In this document: in pieces, positions 1-9,753 of the stretch
Layout: each line of letters begins with the position of its first letter
How positions within the stretch are numbered: position 1 is the stretch's first letter
Origin: Acidobacteria bacterium UBA7540
GTDB lineage: Bacteria; Acidobacteriota; Terriglobia; UBA7540
Length of the DNA stretch: 21,366 nt
Direction of reading: 5' to 3'
Assembly (NCBI GenBank): GCA_002478145.1
Contig: DLMI01000068.1
Coordinates: forward strand, 1 to 21,366
Notes under the pieces: generated by a model
Database searches by the model: none
Told to the model about the DNA's origin: nothing
What the model saw: only the letters and a program-made list of their open reading frames with translations
Made by a program: the position numbers and the translations under genes

Positions 1-7
1 ATTATTT

Positions 8-3000
8 ATGACGTTCTGTATAACTATTTTACTGACGCTGTTTCTTTTAACGCTCCTCACCGGAGGGGCCGTCTATGCGCAGGTAGGAGCTGACCGCGTA
101 GCCGTGACGGGCCTCGTGACCGACCCGACCGGGGCCGCTATTCCCAATGCGACCATCACGCTACTGAACCAGGAGACCGGCGTAAAGACCGTTGTGGCCA
201 CCGACGGTGCCGGTAATTTCACAACCCCGGCGATGATTCTGGGCAACTACACTCTGGAGGTGACAAAGGAAGGGTTCAAGGCTTACAGCCAGCCCGACAT
301 GGCCCTGAATATCGGCGGAAGGACTTACACGCAGAACGTCACGCTCCAACTGGGCGCGGTGTCGTCGACCGTCGAGGTGAAGGCGAGCGCACAGCTCATT
401 AACACTCAGAGCACCGAGGTCTCTTACCAGGTTGGCAAGCAGTATTATCAGGACCTTCCGGACGTGATGGGCGCGGACGTTCGCTTAGCCGAAACCAAGC
501 TCGTCCTGTCACCCGGCTACGTCCCCACCGCGCCCAATGGCGATGCGATCTTTCGCGGCGACGCGTTTCAATCGCGAATCAATGGCGGCCAAACCGTCTC
601 CTGGGAGAGCTGGTTTGACGGCGCTGAATACGGTTACGCCGAAGGTCATCAGCAAACTCATGAAAGCTCGATTCCCTATTCCGCGGTGCAGGAAATGACC
701 ACCACGGTGAACAACTTTTCCGCCCAGTACGGGCACACCAGTGGCGGCATAGTGCTTTACACCACCAAGTCCGGCACCAGCAAGTACCACGGCAGCGTGT
801 ACGATATTCTGACCAGCGCCAAGCTGGACGCAAACAACTTCTTCCTGAATTCGTCAGGTATAAATACTCTCCCCCTGACCCAGAATAACGGCGGCGCTAC
901 CTTCGGCGGTCCCGTTCCCAAGCTGCATAAGACCTTCTTCTTCGTCAACTATGACCGGTTCGATTACCACAGTACGGTCAACACCGGGTTCCAGAACACC
1001 CTTCCCACCCCGGCTGAGCGAGGCGGTAACTTCAGCCAGTTGCTGTCCCCCCCGACCCTCCCCACCGGCTGCGCCAGCGCTCCCTGTCAGATTGCGACGG
1101 ATGCGCTGGGCCGCCCGATTTACTATGGGGAAATCTTCAATCCGGCTACTACGCGAACGGTTAGTGGAGTTCCCGTCCGTGATGGTTACGGATTTGACCC
1201 AACAACCGGGTTGCCCTTGGCGAACGCGAATATCATTCCGGGGACCGATCCGCTGTTAACGGCGAATGCTGGCGCGCAGTATGTTGCCTCCATCGTCCCC
1301 GCGCTTGATCGCAACACGCTGTTCACTCCTAACGAATTCGGGGGCACTTCGGACGACAATGACAAAATCAATGTCTATACGTTGTTGTTCAGGATCGATC
1401 ACACGTTCAGCGATAAGTGGTCCCTCTCCTTCACCTATTTTCAGAATCACCGGCCTCGCACTGCCCATTGCGGCGGACCGGAGGGGTGCAATACCGTGAA
1501 TAACGGCGAAACAGACCCCGAGGCGAACGACACCTATCTCGGGCAGGGCTTCTACCAGCTAGTCACCAACCACTTTGCGCACCTCCAGATCAGCACGGTG
1601 ATCAAACCGAACCTGTTTAATCACGCCACGATATCCTACGACCGTTGGCTGATGCAGGGCCACCAGTTGTCCTCCGGGGTCGGCTGGAACGCGAAGTTGG
1701 GCCTTGGACTGCCAGACGAGCCTGAATTCAATAAGGCGGGCTTCCCCTCGCTCAACTTTATTGGCGGGCCGGTCAGCTACACTTCCTATGGTACAAATTG
1801 GTACGCTGATGGAGGTGACATTAACAACCGGTACCAGTTCTATGACGACCTCACCTGGATTGTCGGCAAGAACACGTTGAAGTTCGGAGTTCAATACGAG
1901 TACCACACCTACCCGCAAACCGGCTGGGCCGTCAACACCGGTGGCCAGTTCAATTTCGCCTCCGGCTTAGTTTCTGGGTACAACGGCGCGGGAACTAACT
2001 TGAGCAGCACGACCGGTGACGCGTTTGCTGCCATGCTGCTTGGCCAAGTCGACTATGCGTCGTTCACCGCTCCCACCTTCTACATGCCCAAGTTCCATTA
2101 CGCCTCTCCCTGGGTGAATGATTCTTACAAGGTTACGCCTCACCTCACCCTCGAGCTTGGCCTGCGTCTCGATTGGAATTCGGGCCTCTCCGAGCAATAC
2201 GGGCGCTTTTCTACCTTCTCGCCCACCGCTACCCAGACCATTGGCGGCGCGTCTGTTCCGGGCGCGATGGTCTTCGGCAGCCAAGCCTACGGCAACGGCT
2301 CTACCGGCTTGGCTCCTCGCTTAGGATTTGCCTACCAGTTAGGGCAAAACAGCGTAATCCGCGGAGGATTTGCCGAGTATTACGGAGCCACCATCTCCGG
2401 CTCCTGGGCTGGGAACCCCTACCCGGTGAACGGCTTTTCGACAAGCCCAACGCTGTTCAATACCAACGGGGATGAGTTCCCGACTTTCCAGTTCGCCAAC
2501 GGATTCCCTAGCTCTGCCATTACGTTTCCGCCGAACACGAGTCCAGCGGTCGAGAATGGGGCCTCGCCGGTGGGCGTCCTTCCCGACTCCTACGCGATGC
2601 CCAGGTATCTGAACTACACCGTCTCCTTCCAACACCAGTGGCACGGCAACATGGACCTCAGCGTGGCTTACGTGGGGAACCACGCAACGCGTTTGCCCAT
2701 CAACGCGGAGAACCTGGGACCGGAGGCCAATGAAAACGCCGGTAGCGTGCTGCAGTATGGCTCTCTACTGACGAACGGCTCCTTCGCCAACGGCGTCCCC
2801 AACGCCGGCTTGGTGGCCGCCGGGATCACAACTCCTCCTTACCCGGGTTTCACGGGAGACCTCGCCCAAGCGTTGCGGCCCTGGCCACAATACCAAGACA
2901 TCGCTTGGCGCATGGGGCACACCGGAGCCAGCCATTACAACGCCTTGCAGGTGCAGTTGAATAAGCGCTGGCGGAGCAATCTGGTCACCGCCTCCTACAC

Positions 3001-3697
3001 CTGGTCCCGGCTCATGAACAACGCTGCGGAATCCGGCGAGGGACAGTCAGGCATTGGGTCGGGGTTTGATGCCGCTCTCCAGAATCCAAGCGATATGCAC
3101 GACATGTGGGGGCCAAGTGTGGACGACGTCCCGCAAACCCTGGCCATCAGTGAGGTTTACACTCTGCCCTTCGGCCACGGCCAGTACTTTGGCGGGAATG
3201 TTTCATCAGCTGTGAACAAGTTTATCGGCAACTGGAACATTTCCGGTATTCTCAGCTACGAGTCGGGCCGTCCGCAAACAATGACAAGCAACAACATCTT
3301 GAATAGCCTTTTGTTCGCCGGCGGCGTTCAATTCCCCAACACCGTTTCCGGCCAAGCCCCTGTGAACTCGGGGTCGTTCACGAACCCCTTCTCTCAGGTG
3401 TATTACAATTCGTCTGCCTTCTCGGATCCCGGACCGTACGCCTTCGGCGACTCACCGCGGTCAACGTCGAGTATCCGAGGGTTCCACTTTTACAACGAGG
3501 ACGTCTCGATCTACAAGGATACGTACTTCGGCGAGAGCAGGTATGTAAGAGTCCAAGCCTCGGCGGGCAACATCTTCAATCGCGTGGATTTCTGCTCGCC
3601 GAATTCGGACATTGACGCCGTGGGATCATTCGGGAAGACATTCACCCAGTGCAACGTCCCGAGGCGCATCCAGGTGAGCCTGGAAATCTTCTTCTAA
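8..3697 (+). CDS. Oar-like TonB-dependent receptor with carboxypeptidase-regulatory-like N-terminal domain
   Basis: This is a 1229-residue outer-membrane beta-barrel protein of the Oar/TonB-dependent receptor type typical of Acidobacteriota. A hydrophobic signal peptide ending in VYAQ covers residues 1-25. A carboxypeptidase-regulatory-like beta-sandwich follows at about 28-115 (TGLVTDPTGAAIPNATITL, then GNFTTPAMILGNYTLEVTKE). A plug-like segment comes next, and the rest is barrel, rich in Tyr/Phe/Asn/Gly. The protein ends in IQVSLEIFF, a terminal aromatic outer-membrane signature. The family imports or binds large substrates using TonB energy; the substrate cannot be read here. The signal peptide has no positive charge in its n-region and the reading frame is open to the window edge, so the true start may lie just upstream. 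No ribosome binding site is visible in the seven bases available. The gene is followed by an intrinsic terminator and converges on the ASPIC/TPR genes. Confidence 0.9.
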   Translation: MTFCITILLTLFLLTLLTGGAVYAQVGADRVAVTGLVTDPTGAAIPNATITLLNQETGVKTVVATDGAGNFTTPAMILGNYTLEVTKEGFKAYSQPDMALNIGGRTYTQNVTLQLGAVSSTVEVKASAQLINTQSTEVSYQVGKQYYQDLPDVMGADVRLAETKLVLSPGYVPTAPNGDAIFRGDAFQSRINGGQTVSWESWFDGAEYGYAEGHQQTHESSIPYSAVQEMTTTVNNFSAQYGHTSGGIVLYTTKSGTSKYHGSVYDILTSAKLDANNFFLNSSGINTLPLTQNNGGATFGGPVPKLHKTFFFVNYDRFDYHSTVNTGFQNTLPTPAERGGNFSQLLSPPTLPTGCASAPCQIATDALGRPIYYGEIFNPATTRTVSGVPVRDGYGFDPTTGLPLANANIIPGTDPLLTANAGAQYVASIVPALDRNTLFTPNEFGGTSDDNDKINVYTLLFRIDHTFSDKWSLSFTYFQNHRPRTAHCGGPEGCNTVNNGETDPEANDTYLGQGFYQLVTNHFAHLQISTVIKPNLFNHATISYDRWLMQGHQLSSGVGWNAKLGLGLPDEPEFNKAGFPSLNFIGGPVSYTSYGTNWYADGGDINNRYQFYDDLTWIVGKNTLKFGVQYEYHTYPQTGWAVNTGGQFNFASGLVSGYNGAGTNLSSTTGDAFAAMLLGQVDYASFTAPTFYMPKFHYASPWVNDSYKVTPHLTLELGLRLDWNSGLSEQYGRFSTFSPTATQTIGGASVPGAMVFGSQAYGNGSTGLAPRLGFAYQLGQNSVIRGGFAEYYGATISGSWAGNPYPVNGFSTSPTLFNTNGDEFPTFQFANGFPSSAITFPPNTSPAVENGASPVGVLPDSYAMPRYLNYTVSFQHQWHGNMDLSVAYVGNHATRLPINAENLGPEANENAGSVLQYGSLLTNGSFANGVPNAGLVAAGITTPPYPGFTGDLAQALRPWPQYQDIAWRMGHTGASHYNALQVQLNKRWRSNLVTASYTWSRLMNNAAESGEGQSGIGSGFDAALQNPSDMHDMWGPSVDDVPQTLAISEVYTLPFGHGQYFGGNVSSAVNKFIGNWNISGILSYESGRPQTMTSNNILNSLLFAGGVQFPNTVSGQAPVNSGSFTNPFSQVYYNSSAFSDPGPYAFGDSPRSTSSIRGFHFYNEDVSIYKDTYFGESRYVRVQASAGNIFNRVDFCSPNSDIDAVGSFGKTFTQCNVPRRIQVSLEIFF

Positions 3698-3724
3698 GGC
3701 CGATTCTCGCGTCTTTGCTGCAAT

Positions 3725-3756
3725 GGCCGGTCCCCTGTGGGGCCGGCCTTTTTTTT
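3725..3756 (+). terminator. Intrinsic terminator of the TonB-dependent receptor gene
   Basis: A GC-rich hairpin pairs GGCCGGTCCCC with GGGGCCGGCC, with one bulged T and a TGT loop. It is followed directly by eight T residues and lies 28 bp after the receptor stop codon. The T-run orients it for plus-strand transcription, and it separates the receptor from the convergent minus-strand genes. Confidence 0.9.
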
Positions 3757-3825
3757 ATTTGGCGTCTTGGGGTACCGATCCGCGGGGAGGGCCCGCAGAG
3801 TCTGAACCAGCCAGCATCATTCGTT

Positions 3826-5709
3826 TCACCGACCTGTAATTTGGCCTGCGGAGAACCTTTCTCTGCGAATGATTCCCTGGCCTTCTTGAATGTAGATTAG
3901 TTGATTGGCCTCGACGTTCGGGAGCCGCTCCACCAGGCCGGAGGGCCAGCGGACTTCAAGCGAGTCCACCTGTTTTGCCCGGCCAAGCCCGAAATGGAGG
4001 CGAAAGTCATTTTGGGAGAGATAGCTTGAGCCGCTCATCACCTCGTCAATCTGGCTGTGATTTCCCGTCACGATTTTGACGCGCGCTCCGATCGCGCTGC
4101 GATTCGATTTCACGCCGATGCATTTGACTTTGATCCAACTGTGTGCCCGCGTGCAATCATTGCGCAGCAGCGACGGTGGCCCATTCATATTGATCACGAT
4201 GACGTCCACGTCGCCGTCGTTATCGTAGTCGCCAAAAGCACAACCGCGGCTGGTATGAGGCTGAAGGGCGCCCGGCCCGGCCCGTGGCCCCGCGTTTTCG
4301 AATTTTCCGTTCCCTGTATTCCGATAAACAACCGGGGGTGACGCGTAATCTGCCATCAGACCGCGCCCCGAGATTTCCGGGTAAACGTGTCCGGTAGAAA
4401 TGAAGATGTCGCGCCATCCGTCGTTGTCGAAGTCCTGGAATCCTGGTCCCCAACCGACATTTGCCGTTGCTGCTGCAAGGCCGGCCTGATAAACCGCGTC
4501 GTAAAAGGTGCCATCGTGATTGTTGTGGTAAAGGCTAACATTCTCGCCCGCGAAATTGGGCTTCAGGATATCGAGCCAGCCGTCGCAATCATAGTCTCCT
4601 ACCGCCACTCCCATCCCACCTTGGGTAGCGCCGTTCCCATTGAGCGCGCAGCCGGCGGGCGTGGCGATCTGGGTGAATGTCCCGTCGTGGTTGTTGTGGT
4701 ACAAGAGGCTGGGCGCTTCGTCGCACGAAACGTAAATGTCGGGCCAGCCGTCGTTATCGAAATCCGCGGCCGCGGCGCCCATCCCATACGAGCCTGCCGG
4801 AATCCAGTTGTCGCTGACAACATAAGGGTCTGGAAGCCCGCGCGGAATGGCGATTCCGGATGCTTCCGAGACATCCTCAAATTTGCCGTCTCCCCGGTTA
4901 TGGTAGAGGATATTCGTTCCGCCGCCCATACCTTGAGGCCCGCAAGCAACGGGGACTCCGTAATACTTACAGAGCGCAGAAGCGCCGGGCGCAGGAGCAA
5001 TGTTCGGGTCGAAGTTCACATAGTTCGCCACAAACAGATCGAGGTGCCCATCAAGGTCGTAGTCCAGAAAGCAGCACGCGACATTCCACCTCACATGAGG
5101 ACCGTGCTGGACAAGACCTGCTTTCTCCGTAACATCGGTGAAAGTACCATCGCCGTTGTTGTGGTAAAGGACATTCTGGCCCCAATAGGTTACGAATAAA
5201 TCGTCAAAGCCGTCGTTGTCGTAATCGCCCACGCAACAACCCTGTCCCCAGCCTGTCCGGACCAAACCCGCTTGCTGCGTGACATCGGTGAAAGTTCCGT
5301 CGCGATTATTGTGGAAGAGGAAGTTGGAGGGTGGCGGGCCGGAGGAAGGCGCGTCAAATGCAGTTCCATTCACCATGAAAACATCTATCCAACCATCGTT
5401 GTCGTAGTCAAAGAACGCTACGCCACACCCCATCTCCTCCAAGAGGTAGCGTTTCGTCATTTTTCCGCCGGTGACGTTTATCGCTTGGCCGAGTCCTGCG
5501 TGCGTGGCAACGTCTGTGAACGAAAAACCCAACCTGGCTGCCGAATGCTCCGGGGGCGAGCTTCGCAGCTTTGACCGTTGGCCAGCCCTCACACCCTGGG
5601 ATTCGAGGGCGAGAATGGATGCCGGCACTAAAGCGCCGAAGCGCTTAAGAGACCGGAGAAATTCGCGCCGTGACTTCAAAAGGCCGCTTTCGAATTCAGT
5701 GCTCATCAT
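3826..5709 (-). CDS. Tat-exported FG-GAP/VCBS repeat protein with C-terminal ASPIC/UnbV domain (CRTAC1 family)
   Basis: With the start at 5709 the product is about 627 aa. The N-terminus carries a twin-arginine motif (KSRREFLRSLKRFG, RR at 14-15) and a hydrophobic stretch, so folded export is likely. Seven DxDxDG calcium-binding repeats (DYDNDGWIDVF, DYDNDGFDDLF, DYDLDGHLDLF and similar) begin near residues 101, 162, 216, 316, 372, 426 and 494 and predict a beta-propeller like that of integrin alpha. An ASPIC/UnbV domain follows at about 525-608 (IGARVKIVTG, HFGLGRA, VRWPSG). The frame extends to an ATG at 5829, but the Tat signal favours 5709 (ATGATG; 5706 is equivalent). The gene overlaps the end of the upstream TPR gene by 14 nt and lacks a clear Shine-Dalgarno, which suggests translational coupling. 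Surface ligand binding is likely; the ligand is unknown. Confidence 0.9.
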   Translation of the reverse strand: MMSTEFESGLLKSRREFLRSLKRFGALVPASILALESQGVRAGQRSKLRSSPPEHSAARLGFSFTDVATHAGLGQAINVTGGKMTKRYLLEEMGCGVAFFDYDNDGWIDVFMVNGTAFDAPSSGPPPSNFLFHNNRDGTFTDVTQQAGLVRTGWGQGCCVGDYDNDGFDDLFVTYWGQNVLYHNNGDGTFTDVTEKAGLVQHGPHVRWNVACCFLDYDLDGHLDLFVANYVNFDPNIAPAPGASALCKYYGVPVACGPQGMGGGTNILYHNRGDGKFEDVSEASGIAIPRGLPDPYVVSDNWIPAGSYGMGAAAADFDNDGWPDIYVSCDEAPSLLYHNNHDGTFTQIATPAGCALNGNGATQGGMGVAVGDYDCDGWLDILKPNFAGENVSLYHNNHDGTFYDAVYQAGLAAATANVGWGPGFQDFDNDGWRDIFISTGHVYPEISGRGLMADYASPPVVYRNTGNGKFENAGPRAGPGALQPHTSRGCAFGDYDNDGDVDVIVINMNGPPSLLRNDCTRAHSWIKVKCIGVKSNRSAIGARVKIVTGNHSQIDEVMSGSSYLSQNDFRLHFGLGRAKQVDSLEVRWPSGLVERLPNVEANQLIYIQEGQGIIRRERFSAGQITGR

Positions 5710-6817
5710 CGTGCGTTGGTGGAGCTGGGGGAAGGTCAGGTTCGCGTTCGCGGTTGGCGTCTCGCCAGAGTTTGGCCATGGCATTCTCGTCGTTATGGAT
5801 CTCTTCGAATTTTCTGAGAGCCGCCTCACTTTCCGGGATTTTCCCTAGCTTTCGCAGGGCCTTACTGAGAAGGTAGAAATACTCGGCCGTGCTGGAATTG
5901 ATCGCGATGGCTTTTTGAACGGCGTCCTCGGCTTTCTGCCACTCGTTCTCGGTTTGAAACGCCTTGGCGAGATCATAGTAGGCGAGATCGCACTGCGAAT
6001 CGATCCATAGCGCCTTGTTTGCAAATTCGATTGCGAGATCGGGCTGTCGCTGTCGATTGTAATGGGCGCTGAGATATTCAAAAGGCATTGGTGAGTTCAA
6101 GTGTTGCGCCTCATTCATTTGGGCGGCCGTTGTGTAGTCCTGAACCGCCTCATCATTCTTCCCCAGTGTTTCCATAACCAGACCGAGATTGTTGTACGCT
6201 TTCATGTACGCAGGATCGAGCTGGATTGCGGTCTGGAATTCCTTTTGGGCGAAAGAGAAAACCTGCCTCGTGTAGTAGACTCGACCGAGAAAGTAGTGAA
6301 TCTCGGGCGATTTCGGTTCCAGTTGTGCCGCAGCTTGCAATTCCACTTCGGCCAAATCATAACGACCCACGAAGGTGCAGACCAAGCCGAGAATCTTATG
6401 CGCCTGGGGGTCCTTGACGTTAAGCTGCAGCGACCTGGACAGCTCGCGGACAGCGCCCCCTATTTTATGGGTACGGAAAAAGACATAACCAAGGTCATAG
6501 TGCGCCCGGGCCGAGCTGTCGTGATCTTTAACGTAGCGCTCCAAGCCCGGCATGGCTTGTTGATACTGGCCCAGCTCGATGAGGTCCTCTAAGGGCTTAA
6601 GGGTATCCTTATCGGCAGCTTGAACCGGAGTGTCGAAGGCGCGTGCCTGGGGGCTACTCGTCCCTTTATTCTGGTTGGGCGCGTTTTCCTGAGAGCCGAG
6701 AGAAAGCGGAGCAACCGCAAGGGCGAGCAGCAGACACGCAATTTGGCCAGCCCATCCGAGGGCAGAGGGCGCCGCACAGCCCACATCGGGCGGCGTGACC
6801 GCCCTGCCAGGTTTCAT
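5696..6817 (-). CDS. Exported TPR protein, translationally coupled to the ASPIC/FG-GAP gene
   Basis: The product is about 373 aa from the ATG at 6817. A TTG at 6832, 10 nt downstream of a GGAG, would give 378 aa and is possible. A hydrophobic segment near residues 22-42 (ACLLLALAVAPLSLGSQ) looks like a signal peptide or membrane anchor. Residues of about 65-340 are tandem TPR units with the usual pattern (AHYDLGYVFF, AYNNLGLVMETLGK, EYFYLLSKALRKLGKIPES). TPR arrays are protein-binding scaffolds, here probably periplasmic. Its stop lies inside the start region of the ASPIC/UnbV gene. Pairing of such a TPR gene with a CRTAC1-type gene suggests that the two products work together. It is clearly paralogous to the broken plus-strand gene at 12376-13544 (shared GRYDLA/GRYDFA, YNNLGL/YNALGF and KLGKIPES/KLGKIQES). 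Confidence 0.85.
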   Translation of the reverse strand: MKPGRAVTPPDVGCAAPSALGWAGQIACLLLALAVAPLSLGSQENAPNQNKGTSSPQARAFDTPVQAADKDTLKPLEDLIELGQYQQAMPGLERYVKDHDSSARAHYDLGYVFFRTHKIGGAVRELSRSLQLNVKDPQAHKILGLVCTFVGRYDLAEVELQAAAQLEPKSPEIHYFLGRVYYTRQVFSFAQKEFQTAIQLDPAYMKAYNNLGLVMETLGKNDEAVQDYTTAAQMNEAQHLNSPMPFEYLSAHYNRQRQPDLAIEFANKALWIDSQCDLAYYDLAKAFQTENEWQKAEDAVQKAIAINSSTAEYFYLLSKALRKLGKIPESEAALRKFEEIHNDENAMAKLWRDANREREPDLPPAPPTHDDEH

Positions 6818-6873
6818 GCCAATGTTGGCCAAAATGCGTTCGCTCCGGTTAACGATGACCTACGGCTGCAATT

Positions 6874-9627
6874 TCAGTGTGCCACGTTCGCCTTCGATGC
6901 GCCAAGCTGCTTGAGAGTGGCGGTCAGGTTCTCTTGCGCTTCGTGGTATTGGGGATTGAGTTTGAGAGCTTGTTGAAATGTTGTGACGGCCCTCTCCACC
7001 TCGCCTTTTCGGGCGAGCGCTACCCCCAGGTAGTTGTAGGCCTCAGCCCATGACGGACGCAAGCGGATCACCTCCTCGAACTGCTGGATTGACGCCTCGA
7101 GGTCAGCTTCGTCAAGCAATGTTTTTGCCAAGGTGTATCGGGCCTCAGAATCGCCGGGCTTCAACCGCACGGCTTCCCGCCATTCTCGAATTGCGCCTTC
7201 GGAGTCGCCCTTCCTGAACAAAGCTTCTCCAAGCGCCTTATGAGCGCTCGCGGAGTTGGGCTCCAAGCGGGTGACCATCCGGAAATGTTCAATGGCGGCA
7301 TCGGTCTGCCCCATGGCTAATTCCTCTTCCGCCAGGCTGAACTGGGAATCGGCAAACTGTGTCCTGGTCTTCGTCGCGTTGAATTTTTGGCCGAGTTGAA
7401 ATTCCTTGGCGGCTTCCTCGGTTTGTCCCATGCGCCCTAGGGCCAATCCCATCTGGTAGTGGGCATCGCCCCTTTGTGGCTCCAGTCTCACAGCTTCACG
7501 GAGGTGCACAAGTGCTTCCTGCAGATTCTTCTGATCAACCAACAGTTTGCCGAGTGTGTACTGCGCATCCACGGACTGGGGGGCCATCGTCACCACTTTG
7601 CGGAGCTCCGAGATTTCCTGCTCCACGTTTCCCTGGCGGCCGTAGGCTACGCCCAGATTGTAGTGGACGCTGACCAGGGTGGGATCGAGTTTCACCGCGG
7701 TTTGAAGTTCCTTGACCGCCTCATCGAGGTCGCTCTCAGTCAGAACGGCGCCGAGATCGGAATGAGCTTCTATGTAATCCGGTTTCTCTTGAATAGCCTT
7801 GCGGAATTCTTCGATGGCTTTTTCGCCCTGATCGGATTGAACGTACACCAACCCCAGCGCGTGATGGGCTTCATAGAAATCGGGTGCTTCCCGAATCGCG
7901 GTCTGGAGCTCCTGCATCACCGTATCTTTGTTGGCGCCCTGCAAGCCCAGGAGACGGCCAAGCACGAAGTGTACCTCCGGCAGGTCGCCCTTTCCCTGGG
8001 CCGCCTGCTTGAGCTGGGAGATTGCTTCCGCCAAATCGGTTTGGGCCCCTGGAGCCTGCGTATCTAGCCGCAGAGCCGCCTCGAATTGATGAAGCGCCGG
8101 ATCGAGCTCACCCATCTTCAATAGAATAACTGCCTGATCCATATAAGCCGAGAAGTCATTCGGGTTGAGAGCCAGCGCGCAGGCCAAGCTATCCAAGGCA
8201 GACTCATCGTCGCCAAGATCTTTCAGGCTCATGCCCAAAAATGCGTATGCCGCGCCCGAAGCGGGATCCAGTTTGACGGCCTCCCTCAATTGGGTGACGG
8301 CCTCGGCCCTCCGGCCCCCATACCATAACGCAACGCCAAGATTGTAGTGTGCCGCGGAGGATTGCGGGTCCAGCGCTACTGCTTGGTTCAATTCCGCAAT
8401 GGCGTCCGGCAGCTTGCCTTGCTGGCCGAGGACAAATCCGAGTAGGTTGTGGGCATTTGGGTAGCTGGGGTCGGCACGCAGCGCCGCATCGAGCGCTTGG
8501 ACGGCTCCCTCCAAGTCCCCCTCCACAAGTCTCCGGCCGGCCTGATCGCAAAACTTCTTAGCCTCTGGGTCGGCAGGCGCAGGGGACGTGTGACGTGATT
8601 TCGAGGCAAGCTGATTCAAGACCGAACCAAGCGCGTAATAGGCTTCGCTCATTTGCGGCGCCAGGCGAAGGCTCGCTTCCAGGCATCTCACCGCTTTCTC
8701 CAAGTCCCCCATCTGCCGGTAGGTCTGGGCACTCTCGTACTCGGTCCGATAAGCGACCGCGCCCGGGGGATGAAGCGCCAGAACACGCTCGAAATGTACT
8801 AGCGCGCCCTTGGGGTCACCTTTGGCGCGCATGATCAGACCCATATTGAGATGAGCCTCAAAGCTCGCCGGACGCAGCGCCAACGCCTTCCGAATCGCCG
8901 CGTAACCCGCATCAAATTGCCCTACGCTGGCCAGAGTTGAGCCGAGATTGTTGTAGGCACGAAAAAAATCCGGCTTCAGTTCGACGGCTTTTCGATATTC
9001 TTCAATTCCAGCGGCGATTTGATTATTCTGAACATAGGCGTTCCCAAGACCATTATGGGCCTCGGCAGATTTGGGATTCCGTTTCAGAACCGTTTGGTAT
9101 TCTCCGATTGCCTCCTTGATCTGGCCGCTTTCTTCCATGGCCAGCGCCAGCGCCAATCGTGCCTGCTCGAATTCGGGCTTGAGTTCAACCGCAGCCTTTA
9201 ACTCCCTCGTCGCATCCTCCAAATGCTGCGCTTCGGCGGCAATAAGGCCGAGGTAATAATGGGCCTGCACGTTTTTAGCGTCGAGGCGAATGGCCTGAGC
9301 GAAGGCTGCCTCGGCATCCTTCTGGTTTCCTAATCTGGTCAGCGCTACACCCAGTCCACCGTACGCCTGACTGTTCTTGGGGTCACTACGGATAGCCTGC
9401 TGGAATTCCGCCGCCGCTTGCTTCCACTTCTGCTCGGTCAGTAGAACAACCCCTCGGCTATAGGGGTCCGCACCCGATTTCGCTCCCGTCTCGACAGGGA
9501 AGCATGGGGTTGAAATCCAGCAAACAAGTAGGAAAAGGATTGAACCGACGAAAGCGGTTCCGGACCAGCCGCGTGGGTGCATTCTCCCGGCCTTCGGGGT
9601 CTCGCTGCGCTGAGATCTTTCGTTCAT
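6874..9627 (-). CDS. Very large exported TPR-array protein
   Basis: This protein of up to 917 aa is almost entirely TPR, roughly two dozen units of 34 residues with the consensus A-x2-LG-x3-G-x5-A-x2-F-x2-A-x2-L-P. A hydrophobic signal or anchor spans about residues 24-44 (FVGSILFLLVCWISTPCF). The array is broken by a linker at about 340-358 (SKSRHTSPAPADPEAKK) and by less regular stretches near 540 and 755. The start at 9627 has no clear ribosome site. The ATG at 9582 (902 aa) has GAAGG 8 nt upstream and places the hydrophobic segment closer to the N-terminus, so it is a good alternative. The next TPR gene begins about 40-60 bp downstream, consistent with one transcript. It is probably a scaffold for an envelope complex; no catalytic domain was seen. 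Confidence 0.88.
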   Translation of the reverse strand: MNERSQRSETPKAGRMHPRGWSGTAFVGSILFLLVCWISTPCFPVETGAKSGADPYSRGVVLLTEQKWKQAAAEFQQAIRSDPKNSQAYGGLGVALTRLGNQKDAEAAFAQAIRLDAKNVQAHYYLGLIAAEAQHLEDATRELKAAVELKPEFEQARLALALAMEESGQIKEAIGEYQTVLKRNPKSAEAHNGLGNAYVQNNQIAAGIEEYRKAVELKPDFFRAYNNLGSTLASVGQFDAGYAAIRKALALRPASFEAHLNMGLIMRAKGDPKGALVHFERVLALHPPGAVAYRTEYESAQTYRQMGDLEKAVRCLEASLRLAPQMSEAYYALGSVLNQLASKSRHTSPAPADPEAKKFCDQAGRRLVEGDLEGAVQALDAALRADPSYPNAHNLLGFVLGQQGKLPDAIAELNQAVALDPQSSAAHYNLGVALWYGGRRAEAVTQLREAVKLDPASGAAYAFLGMSLKDLGDDESALDSLACALALNPNDFSAYMDQAVILLKMGELDPALHQFEAALRLDTQAPGAQTDLAEAISQLKQAAQGKGDLPEVHFVLGRLLGLQGANKDTVMQELQTAIREAPDFYEAHHALGLVYVQSDQGEKAIEEFRKAIQEKPDYIEAHSDLGAVLTESDLDEAVKELQTAVKLDPTLVSVHYNLGVAYGRQGNVEQEISELRKVVTMAPQSVDAQYTLGKLLVDQKNLQEALVHLREAVRLEPQRGDAHYQMGLALGRMGQTEEAAKEFQLGQKFNATKTRTQFADSQFSLAEEELAMGQTDAAIEHFRMVTRLEPNSASAHKALGEALFRKGDSEGAIREWREAVRLKPGDSEARYTLAKTLLDEADLEASIQQFEEVIRLRPSWAEAYNYLGVALARKGEVERAVTTFQQALKLNPQYHEAQENLTATLKQLGASKANVAH

Positions 9628-9753
9628 GGCAAGGTTCTACTGCCACCGGGCGTACTTCCAAAAACGCGCTTTGCTACTATCGCCAGCATCAAAGGTCTTC
9701 TGAATTATACACGAAACACATGTCTTCACGGAGTGATCACGACGTGCCCGCCT

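Noticed and set aside
4387..5199. Long plus-strand open frame (270 codons) opposite the FG-GAP/ASPIC gene
   Set aside because: It is the antisense image of the repeated DxDxDG codons (VVVV-rich product) and has no domain or ribosome site.
7459..8067. Plus-strand open frame of 202 codons opposite the large TPR gene
   Set aside because: Antisense image of TPR repeats.
6874..9627. Periodic DNA repeats suggesting a tandem array or CRISPR
   Set aside because: The periodicity of about 102 bp is simply the 34-residue TPR unit in coding sequence.
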